NCBI GenBank assembly: GCA_905250885.1
Contig: CAJNOQ010000901.1
Span: 1-39,414 of the forward strand
DNA length: 39,414 nucleotides
Reading direction: 5' to 3'
Source: Didymodactylos carnosus
Taxonomy: Eukaryota > Rotifera > Eurotatoria > Philodinida > Philodinidae
A model generated the notes under the pieces. That model ran no database searches. It was not told the DNA's origin and worked only from the letters and a program-made list of their open reading frames with translations. Of the stretch, positions 1-14,100 are shown in pieces (the first letter of the stretch is position 1; every line of letters starts with the position of its first letter). The translations under genes and the position numbers were made by a program.

Positions 1-1513
1 TACTTAAAAAATTCAGAACTCAGTCAAAATAAGTTCAAACGGGCTAAAAATGTTTTCATAACCCCACTTTTGATCGCAGAATCCAAAAATATGAAAAAAT
101 ATATACCTTAATTTCGACCATTCCACTGACCTCGGACGCAATGCTCGACTGAGTCGCGAAGTCTCTCTTAATTTTTCTCAAAACTTTTCTGTTACACTGA
201 AAAAAGTATTACACTCACTATCGTATCTGGCACCTAAGACAGATTTTGGTCAGCAAAAGTTGTTCGCCATTGTGCTTCGTTGAGCCACAATCAGTGGCGA
301 GGCTCTTAAAAAATAATACTATCCAGGTTATTTCACCTAGTATAGATTTTCACTCGGTTCATGCATTTTGCTCTGAAAACTAACATTGCCACGTGATCCA
401 GCACGGTCGTAACCTCTGTTTTCAGGCATTTCTGAAAGTCCCAGAGCGAAGAATAAAGATGTCCTAGGACTCCGGAAAAAACGTCGGAAGCTCCCAAACC
501 AAGCAGAATGAAACTTTTGCTTGGATAGTATTTTGTAGAGGACATTTTGAACTATCTATCTATGGAATGAAACGATAGATTGTTGTGTAAAATTGTGGAC
601 TTAAAATCTAGTTTTACGGAGATCCTCTGAAAAACCGGTTTCACAAATTTGTTCAAAAAACTTTTCTGTATATGAAAATATATGCTAAACTGTCCTCTTT
701 CGACTGCCGGAAACTGCAGTTCTCTATCATTTACTGTCTTTGAGTTATTCAAAAAATAACAGACTGCCTTGTATTTTGGCGCCGATAATAATAATCCTCA
801 TTGAAACCTGATATTCCAAAAAAACCGGGCTACAATAACTTCTTATGGATAAATTTTTGAAAAAACGAATTCAAAGTTTTGTAACGCTTGAAAATCTCTG
901 TCGAACGAGCTATTACTTTACGGTTTCCAACAAATCGTTAATTTAGAAATGAAAGTGTAAGCTATCAGAGTAATGCTAATTAGCGTTGCTGAACACTAAT
1001 TAATTACAAATGAATACCTTAAAAATATTTTTTTTTCAATTTTTTTTGAAATACCAAACTACGGTAAAACGGCGTTTCTACGACTATTAATATGGCGCAT
1101 TATTAAATTTTGTGCTAAAATTTTATCTTAATTATTTTATAACTCCATGAATACTTACCGGCTCTTCGAAAACAATTTAGGATATATGCAGTCAAGTGTT
1201 CTCTACAATCTAAGAAGGTTAAACAGTACCTTTGGTGAGCGTCCGCCTCCTTCCCCCTTAAAATATTCTTAAAATCGAATAATAGATCAGAAATACTTAA
1301 TTCGCACTATTTTCTTTTTGAGAGAAATGCTCAGAGGAATGTATCGCACGAAAATATGTTGCAGTCTCAATGCAAAAGATCTGTTGCGAGTGACTCCGGT
1401 ATCGCAGATGATTGTGTCAACCAAGAATATGTCACAATTTGCAACACACGCGACATATTAGTTTATGGTGTGTAAAAAAAGTCAATAATCAAATTTTCCA
1501 TAAGCACAAAACT
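1..1513. other. Noncoding 3' flank of the TRPM-like gene
   Basis: No reading frame here shows a recognisable domain or coding-like composition. The longest open stretches (333-545 and 552-752, minus) are short, without motifs. This is AT-rich, ordinary intergenic sequence. I see no RNA gene and no clear terminal repeat. Confidence 0.5.
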
Positions 1514-4500
1514 TTACTTTGTATTCGTTGATACTGATTCTGCTGATCCTAATAGTTTTCGTACATAATTATTTGCTGAATAACTTTCAAAATTGATCCA
1601 TTCATTTTCAACTCTGACACAATCACAAGCCATCAATTCTAGACATGATAACAAGAAACAAATCATAATCAAACAAAAACTATTTTAGGAAAACACATAC
1701 TAAATTGTTTCTTTGATACATATTGTTTTCTTATACAGCTAAACCAAATATATGTTATTAACCAATAAATATGCACAAATATCGAAAGGGGTGGAAATAA
1801 TGGTGGACGAAAATAATATTCACGTATTATTCCGTAACGATCAAAAGCCCATATAAGTTCCTTATTCTCTTGAACAGCAGTTATTGTAAATCTAAAATAA
1901 TTGATTACAATAAGGTTTCAATTAAATAAATTAGTAACAGATCAGACCTACGTTAACATAGCAATCAATAAGTTAAGGATTAAAATATTCACAAATAATA
2001 GATGAAATGCTAATAAAATTTGTGTTGCCACATTTTTTGCATCAGCGCCACCAGCTATAACAAGAAAGTTGAAAACACTTACACACTGAAAGTAAAATAA
2101 ACGTGACAAGTAAAAAACTGTCATTGATGAATCAGCGGTTGAAAAAGCACTAATCAAAATCCATGCTGTAAGCATTGTTCTCAAAGAAGCTTCAGGAAAG
2201 AGGTACAACAAAAATTTCTAAATTTCATTTATAGTTGCTTAGTTTTATCACAGTTGAAAGTAACATCAGACATCGATTAACTAGGCTTATCGAGACTTGC
2301 TGAAAAGAAAATTCGGATCTTTTCCGCAAAAAACAGATTTCCTCTACTAAATTTATTCATTAACAGACCAAAATTTGTAGAAAATGCGTCATAGTGACTG
2401 CTTGAAAACAGCGTTTTTATACTCTTGATCAGAAAAAATTATTTTCGTTGGTCCTATTTTATTCCAAATCGGACAAACTTCGCCAAGAAAAAAATGTTTA
2501 TCAATCTTTCCAGACGACCTCAATATTTTTGACAGTGTCGATTCTATCTACAATCAATGGAGAAAAATATGAGCAATATTCGTTTTTCTAACTGAAAAAG
2601 GTACCTTGCAATGCTGTTCTTTCATCATCATAAGTGCCATAAATAAAATAATAAACTGGATGAAGAATATTGCTAAATATCTGTCCAACAGTGAAATCAA
2701 TTGTGCCATATAAATACATAGCACGAGATGTTACACCATAAGCACTAATAGCAATTAGCATTATAAAAAAGAAAAATAGTAAATCGTTACTCTATAAATA
2801 TGAAAGTGAAAAATGGAAGGCATTTGACAAAGTTATTTCACTCGTTGATATACCGACCATTTTTCTTATCATAACCAATTTTGGACCAAAATTTCTGCTC
2901 ACACCAATAAATAAAAATGACCGTATAAACCAAAGTTCCAGATCATAAGCCATTACAATTCTAGAGATTCCAAAAGAATCGATTAATAAAAATGTTAATT
3001 TTTATTATTGGCACTTTGTTAGATTTACCTGGGGATGGAAAATGTATCGTTAGTCTTATATATAAATCGCAATATTAATCCAATATAAAATAGAATGTAA
3101 GCAGGAACTATAACAACTACATTAGACGATCGAGTTTTTATATCAAAATAAGCTTTAAATTTTCCCAGAAGTGGATGATCTTGCATAAAAAACTAGAATG
3201 GAAGGAGTATGTTGTTATTATGGACATTACTTACTCTGCTTATTATACTAAGTTAGTTACTACGAAAAGTTCCTTTGACTGTCGCAAAGAAGAGTTTAGA
3301 AAAATAAAATGTTTGTGTGGCACACAAAGTCATTTTGTGTTTTAAATGAAGGAATTAAATGAAAGGAGAAAACAAATTAATTTCCAAGTTAATTGATACA
3401 GACTTCGCATTCTTTTCTCAAAATAGACATTTTGTTTGTGATCCCATCTCGATTAAACTGTATTTTCAGCTCGAAAAAATATTTCTAGAACGAACTAAGA
3501 AGTTATCTATTTTTCTCGTTTCTATATTCCGTTTGAGTTACACGAAAAAATCAATATATCTTCAAACACAATATAAACCTATATTTCGATCCAGCTGTAT
3601 ATCTTAACCAAGATAATATCTGACACCGGCTATTACACAAAAATAAATGATGTAGAGTAAAAATTTCAAATTTTCTACAAACATAAGGATTTTGCCTTTG
3701 TTGATAACTCGAGGGTTTGACAAATACAATTTCCGGACCCCTTCGAAATTCGTCGTCTTTTCGTCCACAAAAGCTAAATTCTGAATGCCGTATCCCATTT
3801 TGAGGTACTGATCGAGGATATAACTACTTCCGCTCATTGTACCTGCTGGCTTTAAGTCTTTTCCTGGCTCTAAACGCTAAATTTGGCTGTAAACCACTTT
3901 TTAGGAATTAGCTATATCATCTTTTTGTAGCTAAAATTCAGAATGTCTACTATACATAGACTGTGAAATTTCTTTGATTTTAGTGTACTAAATGCTGAAA
4001 ACGGCTATCTTTTATTTCTGCACAAGGTCATACCTTAAAATCGTTCTTAGGCTAAGGAAGCAGGTAAAGCTGTATGCATTCTATAACCTCATATTTGATC
4101 AGTGGTGGTACTATCAAATGTCAGTAACGAAATTTCTGCTGTTGTAACTGTAATCAGAGTAAAAACTTTAGTGTTTGCACTCTCACACTCACACGGATAA
4201 AAAATACATCGGGACTGGCGAAACAAGCTGAGATGCAAATGCTGTTGAGCGGAATACGAAAATTCAAGGACGTAGAACGTGGGGCACACATGAGGACACT
4301 TGTTGTTTTTTGAAATTTTTATTTTATTTTTCGATTAAAAAGCTCTTTTATAATGTACTAGTAATTTTACTACCACTGTATTAATACATCTCACTTGAAG
4401 TTTTGCCATCTGAACCAAAAATATTTTCTTCATAGTGCCCTCCTCCCCTTGTTTTTACACTGAGTTACGTCCCTGCAAGAATTTCCAGTTATGTCTTAAA

Positions 4501-5105
4501 ACTGCAGTCCTATCAACATTTTCAATACTGTAGTGACACTCCACTGATGTTGAGAACGCTCAAATCGTTGGCAACGTTCATTATCGTTGACAATCCACAA
4601 TGATGTTGAGAAACTACAATATGTCTGCTCCTCACAGTCAAGTGATAAGATGGACGCCTGTCAACCTAACTTATAATAATACTGTAATTAAAACTTAACG
4701 TAACAACGTAGGATTGCCATCTATAAAAAGTTCTGTTGATAAACTGAAAACAAGTTTTTATTTACCTGTCTAACGTCTTCAATCAGCATGGTTGTGATAA
4801 AAGTAATGGTCAGTATTTCTGTCCAGTGAATTGGATTTTTAGACGTGACTGGTTTAAAATTAAATAACATAAAATAACTGAAGAATAATAGAAAACATAC
4901 ATAGCCAATCTAAAAAACGAAGAAAAAGAAAGTACATCAAAATTATTTGGTATTTATTTTGGTGATCAATGTGACTGTCTGCTTTCTATTTACACAGTGA
5001 TAATTGTATTTTGCAACAGGTGAGTTATGGAAATGTTGGAAACGTTGCATTGCTGAACTTTTTGGCCCATAATCATCGCTATAATTAATTCCATTGTCTT
5101 TCAAC
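1514..5105 (-). CDS. TRPM-like gene, exons 14-21: transmembrane pore, TRP helix and C-terminus
   Basis: This part covers residues 823-1198. Segments read from the spliced frame: S1 about 856-877 (GYVCFLLFFSYFMLF), S2 about 889-904, S3 about 932-952, S4 about 970-990 ending RNFGPKLVMIRKM (compare KNLGPKLVMIGKM), and S5 about 1001-1022. The pore loop holds YGTYDDE (1048-1054), where many TRPMs have FGQIPxxxID or YGEIYxxEID. S6 is about 1070-1092 (NILILNLLIAML). The TRP helix reads VQENKELIWAFDRY, followed by EYYFRPPLFPP. Two acidic residues follow YGTY, so cation selectivity is plausible, but Ca2+ versus monovalent preference cannot be read. Exon 17 to 18 uses a weak donor, gtcggt. The minus-strand frame continuing above 2054 lies in the intron: acceptor tatag|CTGG joins in phase to exon 18. 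Confidence 0.87.
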
Positions 5106-8100
5106 CTTGACAAAAAATAACAGGAAAATATGCTTACATTATTGAGTCTTGCACATTTACTCTTTTTATTTCATAGAGAATAGGGTAAAATTAGCACACC
5201 GTTGAAAATGTGCGTGGTAGAAAGAGTTTTTCATTCTTCAGAAAAGAAACGACTTTTTTTATTTGGTGGATAATGGAAAAATATGCCGAACGATAGTGTC
5301 GGATAGATGAAATTTTGCTTTTGGTATGGCATCTTTGTAAGCGTAGTGAAAAAAGATGCAGCGTACACATATTTCGAAAAATAGTCATACCTTGATTCAT
5401 TCTTATTTTCCACATTATTTTTTGTTACCGCTCGTTTTTGTTCTAATAAACACTTGATTGTTGACGGTATATCAAAGGTCAATAAATCAAAATAAAATTG
5501 ATATTTTGTTCTCAATGGTTCGATTCGATCATACCATATATTCGTTAATGCGACTTGACATGTTTCTTCATGAAGAAACTTTTTATTATCAGCAGCCGCA
5601 GCTACCTTAAAATAGGAAAATTAATAAAATATTTTGACTACAAATAATTACCGTCACCACTATATACTTGTAAACAGGTAACACCACCAAACATATCAAC
5701 TTCACGTATCACTAATTCACATGCATATTCTTTATCATTATTATAACAACATGTTAAACATTCAATAGCAAATGATACGAAATAATTAGCTTCTTGTTCA
5801 TATTCATTCCGAATTGCACGATCATATTCACGTCGAGCTATTGCCTTGATGATTTTTGCTGCTATCAAAGATGCACATATCCGTGTTCTCATATGTTTTA
5901 AAAATAATTTTGCCATTTCAATTCGATGTGTTAATATTGACCATAGAAATAAATCACGATAAACATATTCTAATTTAATATCGTTATGTGTTCGTGTTTT
6001 TTCAATTTTTCGAAAACATGCATCCAATGACGACGACAGATAATTTTTTATTTTAGATGTATATAATGGTTCCATATAATCACCGATAAGATCGGCTAAA
6101 ACTTCATTTAGAATAAGAGGTGTACATTTTCTTTCTGTTACATGAGCATCTTTTTCTTCTCGAGCTTTTTTTGGAAAGATTTTATGAAAGCAACAGAGAC
6201 GATCTGACTGGAAACAAAAAGAAAATTGAATAGTTAACTATCTACCAATTTATTAATCAATGAACTAGCTTACTTTACGTTCGATATCGCTTTCGTAAAG
6301 TTTGCTTAAATAATCAAATTCATACTGTTTCAAAACGGATAATTCGCTTCGTACATTCCATTTATATATATTTTCTTGTATTTGATCAGATACTTCTGTT
6401 TCTTCATTAATCAATATTAATGATAAATCTAAACCAATTCTAAGAAAATTATCTACAAATGTCGGCTGTGTTTCTAATAAAGCTTTTATTAATAAATTCT
6501 TCCGTTCTTTAATCTGGATAATAATACAAATTAAATACAATGAAACTCATCATGTTCGTTCAGAAAAATTCAAACATACTTCAATTGTATCACCAACAAG
6601 TATATAAAGTCGTTCTTTAGCTGCTTCAGCACGACTCCAACTGATTGCTGTTTTTAATTCATCTCGAATCCAAATTGGAATTTGAGTTTTTTTTGACAAA
6701 TTGTCACGAGCTTAATAAAATTCAGAGAAAAAAAAATTAAAAAAAAAGATTCGATAATTTTCAGCTGATATAAGAGCATAATTTGGAGAAAACAGCATTT
6801 TTCCCTTCCATAAGAAAAGATTTTGCCAAGGGAAAAGAATCTAGCAGTTCAACTTTGAGCAAGAGAGCCTCCCTCTTGCATTTCTCAAGAGTCTGATAAA
6901 ACTCGTGAGATTTTGAAATGTATGAACGATTCTTCCAAAACCCCGTTAATCATAGAGACTTGACGATTGGAAAAGTTTGTTTTCTATATGTATTTCGTAC
7001 TCTTGTACGGCATAACGGATGAAACTTTGCACAGTTTTACAATATATAGTACTCTACAAAAGTAGAGCCATCTCTCAATCTCAAAATAAATGAGAGATAG
7101 CTGCTTCGAATCTTATGCGAATGTAGCACTTGTGTAAATAATCGATAGACACTGTCGAGTAGTTGGTATAATTTTTTGAGTCCAAAAAAGACTGAGTTAT
7201 AAATTCGTTTTCAGAAAGAATCTGACATTTTAAATGTGACCTTCGATCGTAAAGTAGCTGAATTTCAGTAATCATTCAGAGTCAGGAAACAAAATTCATG
7301 ACATAGATAGAAAACAGTCAGGACTACAGTTTGGTAAAAGGAACAAGGGTTCATCTCTCGTGATCAGAAATTATTAGCATCTACGAGACTCATATATGTC
7401 ATAAGCCATCAGTAAAAGAGACCCATATTGATGAATTAATCAGCGTATGAACTGGTCTACACCCGCAAAAGATTCTAACCAGGGACGTCTATCCCCACCT
7501 GAATATTTGAAGTATTTTGTACCACCTCGAAGGTTCGATTACTCAGTGTACTACCTAAAAAATTAAGTTCTGCGTACCTTACGTTTGTCTGAGGCATTGC
7601 ACCTCAAACGTCTCACAGGATAGACGCTCCTGATTCGAAGCACCTATTTCTCATTGGTTTTGAGATTGAGAGATGGCTCTACTTTTATGGAGTACTGCGT
7701 ATTATGTTGTATCACTCTCACTAAACAGTACAATAAATAGAAATATAGATAGAGAGAGAGAACTGAATAACCGCGCTTGAGTAATCTTAGTTCGTGTATT
7801 CCTAAGAATATCACATGCAATATATTTCTTTTCATCATCTATTCCGATTGATATCATTCATTCTTTAAATTACCTTGTATGCATGATTCATAAATAGAAT
7901 CATACAGCGTTTTATTGCTTGAAAAATTGAATATTCGTATATTATGTCGATTTTCTGAATCAAGACAATATAGAAACATGAAAACCATTTTTTTCAAATA
8001 TATTTTATCAGCAAGATTTAATAGACCACGCTCCGACTGTTTAGATGAACCAAATTGATTTAATTTTTCATCTTGAAGTATTTGAGTTAATCCTTCGTGT

Positions 8101-11100
8101 ACTTCATTTATTTGTAATTTAAATTCTTTTAAAAGCTTTTCCTGTCTACGTATGAAAGATATGTGAGTACATTATATTTAAAAATCAAAAAAATACGACT
8201 TACTGGTCACGATCAAAATTTTCAATTTCATCATATTTCAAATATTCATCTTCTTCCGGTTGATATTCCATATCATTTTTAATTGTTTTGTCAGAGATAC
8301 CAGAAGTTTCTTTTATGGCATTTCGTTTAAGAAATTTTGCTAGTAAATCGGCTAGTGGTCCACTACCCTAAATATGAAATTATATTTGAACAGATAAAAT
8401 AAATATATACAAAATAATATTTGAACAAAAATTCTGATATAAATTTTATTTAGTATTAATTGAGAATGTTTTTCGATCATTCAGGACTTTAGAAGAAAAA
8501 TGTGCACATCGACCGTCATAGAAGAATGCGGCAGAATATGTCACTTACCTTACATTTCTGTATTACTGGTGTTTTTATTTTTTTTCAACTTGTGCTACCG
8601 TGTGCTGTACTCATGACTATTTGTTGGTGAACTGACGTGACGTGTCAAATTGTTATGCAGGTGGTTTAGTGAATTGTTGTTATATGATTTTTTACGAGAA
8701 CTTTTTCTCGATGGTTACGTTACATAAGGCAGGACTAGAAGTTTATGAGGTACCTTTTTTAGAACCTTAAAAAGGTTATTTGCCCATTGACAGTTCAGAC
8801 CAGTAACAACTATCATTCAGCTTCACCTGACTCTAAACTGTGAGTTAGTAGAAAAACAAGACTCACAGCATCGTTGGTTTTGTCGTATACGTTGGGGGGT
8901 TATGTATGCAAGGAGAAACTGGCGTTTTATGCGGCAAAAAATCAATGTTGGCTAATCAGGAAGGCAGGAGAAATAAGCACTAAAAATGTTTTGTAACTCG
9001 AATAAAATCGATTCAGTCATCGCGACCAATTGCATTACACTAGAATCACGAAAACTAGACAATAACTATATTGATCCTGATAATTGATGTTGATGCACGG
9101 GAGGTACAAGAAGAGCACAGAAGGGGAAAACTTCAATAGCAACGAATATACATTAGCTTAATCTGTCTGTATAACAAAATTTCATATGACTGTTTTCGGT
9201 TTGCAAAGCTTCGGCGATGTAAAGACAGTCTAAAATCCGGGTTTTCATTATAGAGTATCCTAGAGCGTCAATTAGTTAACTGTTGTGAAAGGAACAAAAC
9301 CATTGTTCTAAGCGTTTTACGAGTTTCGGAAACTTTTAGAAAATTTGGTTGAAAGGTCGAATTAGAAAGCCACTCCTAATAGAAGGCCATTCTAAAAAGT
9401 TTGACCTGTTGGGACACAGTAGAAGCCATGATGCCCTTCTATTGTGGGGAAGAGAGGCTGCCAGAATTAAATTGAAAGTGAAAATACCAAAGTGAAGCAA
9501 CATTTCTGTCATGTTTTCACATTTCAGGAAATATAATAAGTGTTTACATCACAATTAATATTCTGCACAATTTACCACTAAAATAATATGCTCTTCAAGA
9601 TGTACCATGAATAATTCGGAAAAAGAATATTAAACGCCATTGAAAAAGTGTGTTCGAATATGTAACCAATGAAGAGCATTCAAAACTACTATCTGTTTTA
9701 ATGAATCACGAACTCCGATGTTTTGCTTATATCTTCTTAAGAAAAAGAGCTATCGTCCTGTGCTTTTCAGATTCTGAAACTAGACACTTTCGGCTGTAAA
9801 CCTATGAAGAAATCAGATTTACCATGGTATATCATTCGAGACAAATTCGAAAGTTCACCGTTTCCTGACCACACAACGAATTCCGAACTTAAACAATACC
9901 AATCGATAGCCAACACATCGCTTAGTGTGCTTCAAATATTTTTTGTGCCGATTTCTATTATAGAATATAGTTAAACAGTTAAAATCAAGTATATATTGAT
10001 ATTCTGAAGTAGTTTGGAAGAGTTTTGAGTGGTTATCAATTTTCTAATTTTCGGTGCAAATAGTGGAAAATGGATTATTTCATAATTAAAACAAAAAAAC
10101 GTTTGGATCACACGGAAAATTTTGCAGCAGTAGCATAACAAAAACAAAAGGTCCCAAAATCGAACGTTGGGAACGTCCAGAATTACCTATACAGCTTGTC
10201 AATGTTGCATCTTAAACCACCGTCCATGTTCAACAATCACGTAGATAAGACTTGAACAGTCGATAGTGACTTCCTAATACCGTCATTCACCAATTTATGC
10301 AACAAGTCTCTGTGCCAAACACAGTCGAATGCCGCGTTGACATCAAGAAACACATCTTGAATAAATCTCCAGTCATCAGTGTTTTTATCAGTATAGTGAA
10401 TAGTATCATGCAGTTTATCTGTTATACTGGCGGTTTTTTCGAAATCTTGATTGATGTCGGGTCAACAAACTATTTTCAATGAAATACGCGAAGACTTTGT
10501 GATGGATTAGACGGTCGCACAATTTGAGAAAAGCGCTAGCAACCTAATAGGGCGATAATCAGATATATTATGAATATGACCAGCTTTGAAGAGTGTATTT
10601 ACGTAACCTAAGTTTCCGTAACTCGTATGTATTCCTACTGTGAATGAAGATGATATGAGATCCGCTACAGTAAACAAAGTAACTATGTTACAGGTATACG
10701 TGAGATTCAACTGCATATAACCGGAGCACCAGTTTTATCGGTGTTCAAATTTGACAGTAATTTGAACATATCACCACTAATAATAGAATAATAGCTGAGT
10801 GCCTTATAAAGTGTGAAACCGACTTGAATATATCAGACGCATATTTCAGTACGATCCAGACTATTTTTAGAGTTTCAGCAAAAATCGACTAGCACAAATT
10901 GATGTAAAATTTACAAACTTTAGTAAATCTTTTAATGATCTTGATCAGGTCTCTGGTATGTAAAGAGTCAGAACACAGATTTTCTGATCAAATTCAAGAA
11001 TTTTAGATCTAAACACAGATTTTTTAAAATAAAACCAGAACAAAAAAATATGAGATCAGTTTACAGATTTTTCGTCGATCAAGTGACGTTCTATTACTCT

Positions 11101-14100
11101 AGCTTAATGTATATTGATTTTTTTTAATATAATCCAACACAACAAATATTTGTCCTTGTACTTCCATATGCACAGATCAGAAAAGATAAATATTCAAAGA
11201 AAACCTTTTTTCTATTTCTATCGTCGACAAAAGGTATAACGGATACATATATATCGTATTTCGTTTCTCTTTTTGTTACATGTAGTGCATCATCGTCAGA
11301 TTTTATGTTGTAAAGAAAAAGAAGTTAAAAAAGAAATATGTACACAAAGTTTTAATTTTGTGCCTTAAACATCACAGTAATGCAGATGTACCAAGCCAAA
11401 TCTAGTTTCACATTTTCTTATAAGGACTGTGCACTATATGAGCGAGAACGGTTTCTTTTATCCGTGACATGACATTACCAATTAAAAAAACAATTATAGG
11501 ATTGTTGCATAACTACTTCACTCAGGTCTCATGTATGCATGAGACCTGAGTGAGGGTATGTGGTGCATAGTCATTATATGATACAGTTATAGATATACAG
11601 TTTCGCATTATGAAAATATGTTTTGTATGAAACTACTTTTCGAACTCACTTCCACTCTGGCAACACCCTCCCACTGCCAAAAATATCCAAATGTGTACTG
11701 TGAAAAATTCGTAGAAGAGTCGGGCGGCTTGTCCAGCTAACGGCCTCCATTTTTTGCTGTTTTTCAAAAAGTTATTGCAATAAAGCTACAAACTAATCTA
11801 AAATGGCAACTATTCTAATTAATCTGTATTAATCAAAGAAAAATCAGCAAAACGATAACGCTGTGACAAAAAACAGTCAAAAGTGTCACAGTTTTCTTTT
11901 GATTAATACAGATTAATTAGAATAGTTTCGAACTTGACAAGCTGTCACATCTTGTAGAGCGAACAAGTTTCTACAAACTGGTATACTTGTTCAATGTTTA
12001 CCAGCTCGTCTCCACTCTTTTAGACACACTTTTCAGATAGCTTAAAAATCGCTTTTTGGAGCTGTTTGTACAACAGTTGTAATTTCATAATGAATCAGCA
12101 TTCAGAGCCGAGACACTTTTTCATTTGGTAGAGAAATGTTTAATCTACTTAATCATCTAGTTGCCATTTTAGATTAGTTTGTAGCTTTATTGCAATAACT
12201 TTTTGAAAAACAGCAAAAAATGGAGGCCGTTAGCTGGACAAGCCGCCCGACTCTTCTACGAATTTTTCACAGTACACATTTGGATATTTTTGGCAGTGGG
12301 AGGGTGTTGCCAGGGTGGAAGTGAGTTCGAAAAGTAGTTTCATACAAAACATATTTTCATAATGCGAAACTGTATCATATAATGACTATGCACCACATAC
12401 CCTCACTCAGGTCTCATGCATACATGAGACCTGAGTGAAGTAGTTATGCAACAATCCTAGAATTGGTTTTTTGGTGCATCTACGAAAATAATTGTATCTC
12501 TCAAAGTATTTGTTACCAATTTTTATCCACAATGTAGGATTGTAGCGTTGACGTTTCTCTACAAAACAGGCTATTCGAAAATTTTGCGTCAGTATTAGAT
12601 TAAACATTCTAGACAATTTTTCAAAAAGTAGAATTGAAATTGGAATTGGTCGAAATTGGTTAATATTTTCCTTGTTGTTGCCTTCTCAAACATAAATTGA
12701 AACTTCGTTATACTTCGTTCTGTAGAGAAAAAGTTAGCGAACAATGCTATGTATGCAAAAACATTTAAAACAAATAGTCTTAGAACTAGACATTATTTTT
12801 AATAATCTTCAAAAAAGAATTGGTGCATGCCTATTCGCAGTAATATCGTTCGAGGAAATGTCAGCGTATACTTTTATCTGAAAATGTTGTCAGATAACGT
12901 TTGTTTACGCTCTAAAGAACGAAAACAAAGCATTACTTACATCAATAATAACCACTGGTATCTTAGCACGAAGATCATCAAACGTAGCTTCTAATGTATT
13001 TAAACCACCGGCGAGAACAATGGTTATTTGGGGTACTTAAACAATGATATAAATCTTTTATTCAAAATAAAGGAAGAAATTTAGTTTTCTATTACTTGCT
13101 CTTTGCGCTCCTTGCGATATAGCTCGTACAAGATGTGCTCGATATCGATCATCATACGATGGTTCCAGTGTACCATCATCGAAAAGAATAAATTGTGTAT
13201 GATTTGGTTCTAACTCTTGTCTACCGTTCAAGTTTTTCGGTTCAACAAAATCCCTTTGTTCTTGCAACGATGCCTATTAAACAAAATTTATCATAAATTT
13301 TCTTTTAGTATGCAACATGTAATCGATACTATACCCTTCCCGATGTCTGAGTATTTCCTTTTCGAATTAATTCTTGACGATTTTTTATATTTGCCCAATT
13401 TGATACGCCAATAGCATAAATATTTTTGTCATCACTATGTGGATTTCGTAGAAGATTTAATCGATTTTTATAAACAATTTCACCAACTAATCGAGGACCA
13501 ATTTCATTTTTATTGCCGTTTGTGAAAATCCAAGTATCTTTTAAAAATACTGTAATAAAACATAGCCGTTCGTAGCGAAAAAACATTTTACCTGATCCCA
13601 AGACCACATCCGTAATACTTTCTATAAATTCTTTTTCGAAGTGTATATTCAATGTAGAATCAAATCCACCACTAACTGACAAAACTAAAGTTGGTATTTT
13701 CATTTTCCACAAATTAAACATAAGAAGTGTTATTGTATCGAGCGAAGTGGCAATGTCACAGCGAATATACTAAAGAATTAAATATTATTGGATTTAGAAA
13801 AGTTTCTTGTGGGATTTACTGCACAACAATCATAACCGAGCTTTCTTAATTATCTTCGCCAACTTCGACGAAATTTTCACAGTTTATAATTGAGCATAAA
13901 CGGAAATTTCATTTTGGAAAAATGCTTGATCGAACAGTTCTACAACTTTTTTTTTATTCTCTGTGCAAAAAATCTGTCAGAAATCGGCTTTTTAAATTCT
14001 TATTATCCTTCAACCGTAATGTTTCATGACAAAAAATATTCATTCGCAAGTGGACATGCAACGATAAACCGCTTTATAACAGCTTAGTGTATATTTGATA

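Noticed and set aside
1948..2211. 87-codon minus frame taken as one exon
   Set aside because: Only 1952-2054 is exon. Acceptor tatag at 2055-2059 joins in phase to the pore exon; the upper part is intron and lacks TRPM similarity.
3604..3837. 77-codon minus frame with hydrophobic end
   Set aside because: It lies in an intron whose flanking exons join in phase (EDVRQ to FFMQD) and matches no TRPM segment.
5191..5415. 74-codon minus frame overlapping exon 13
   Set aside because: Different frame from the TRPM reading and no motif; it crosses the donor at 5390.
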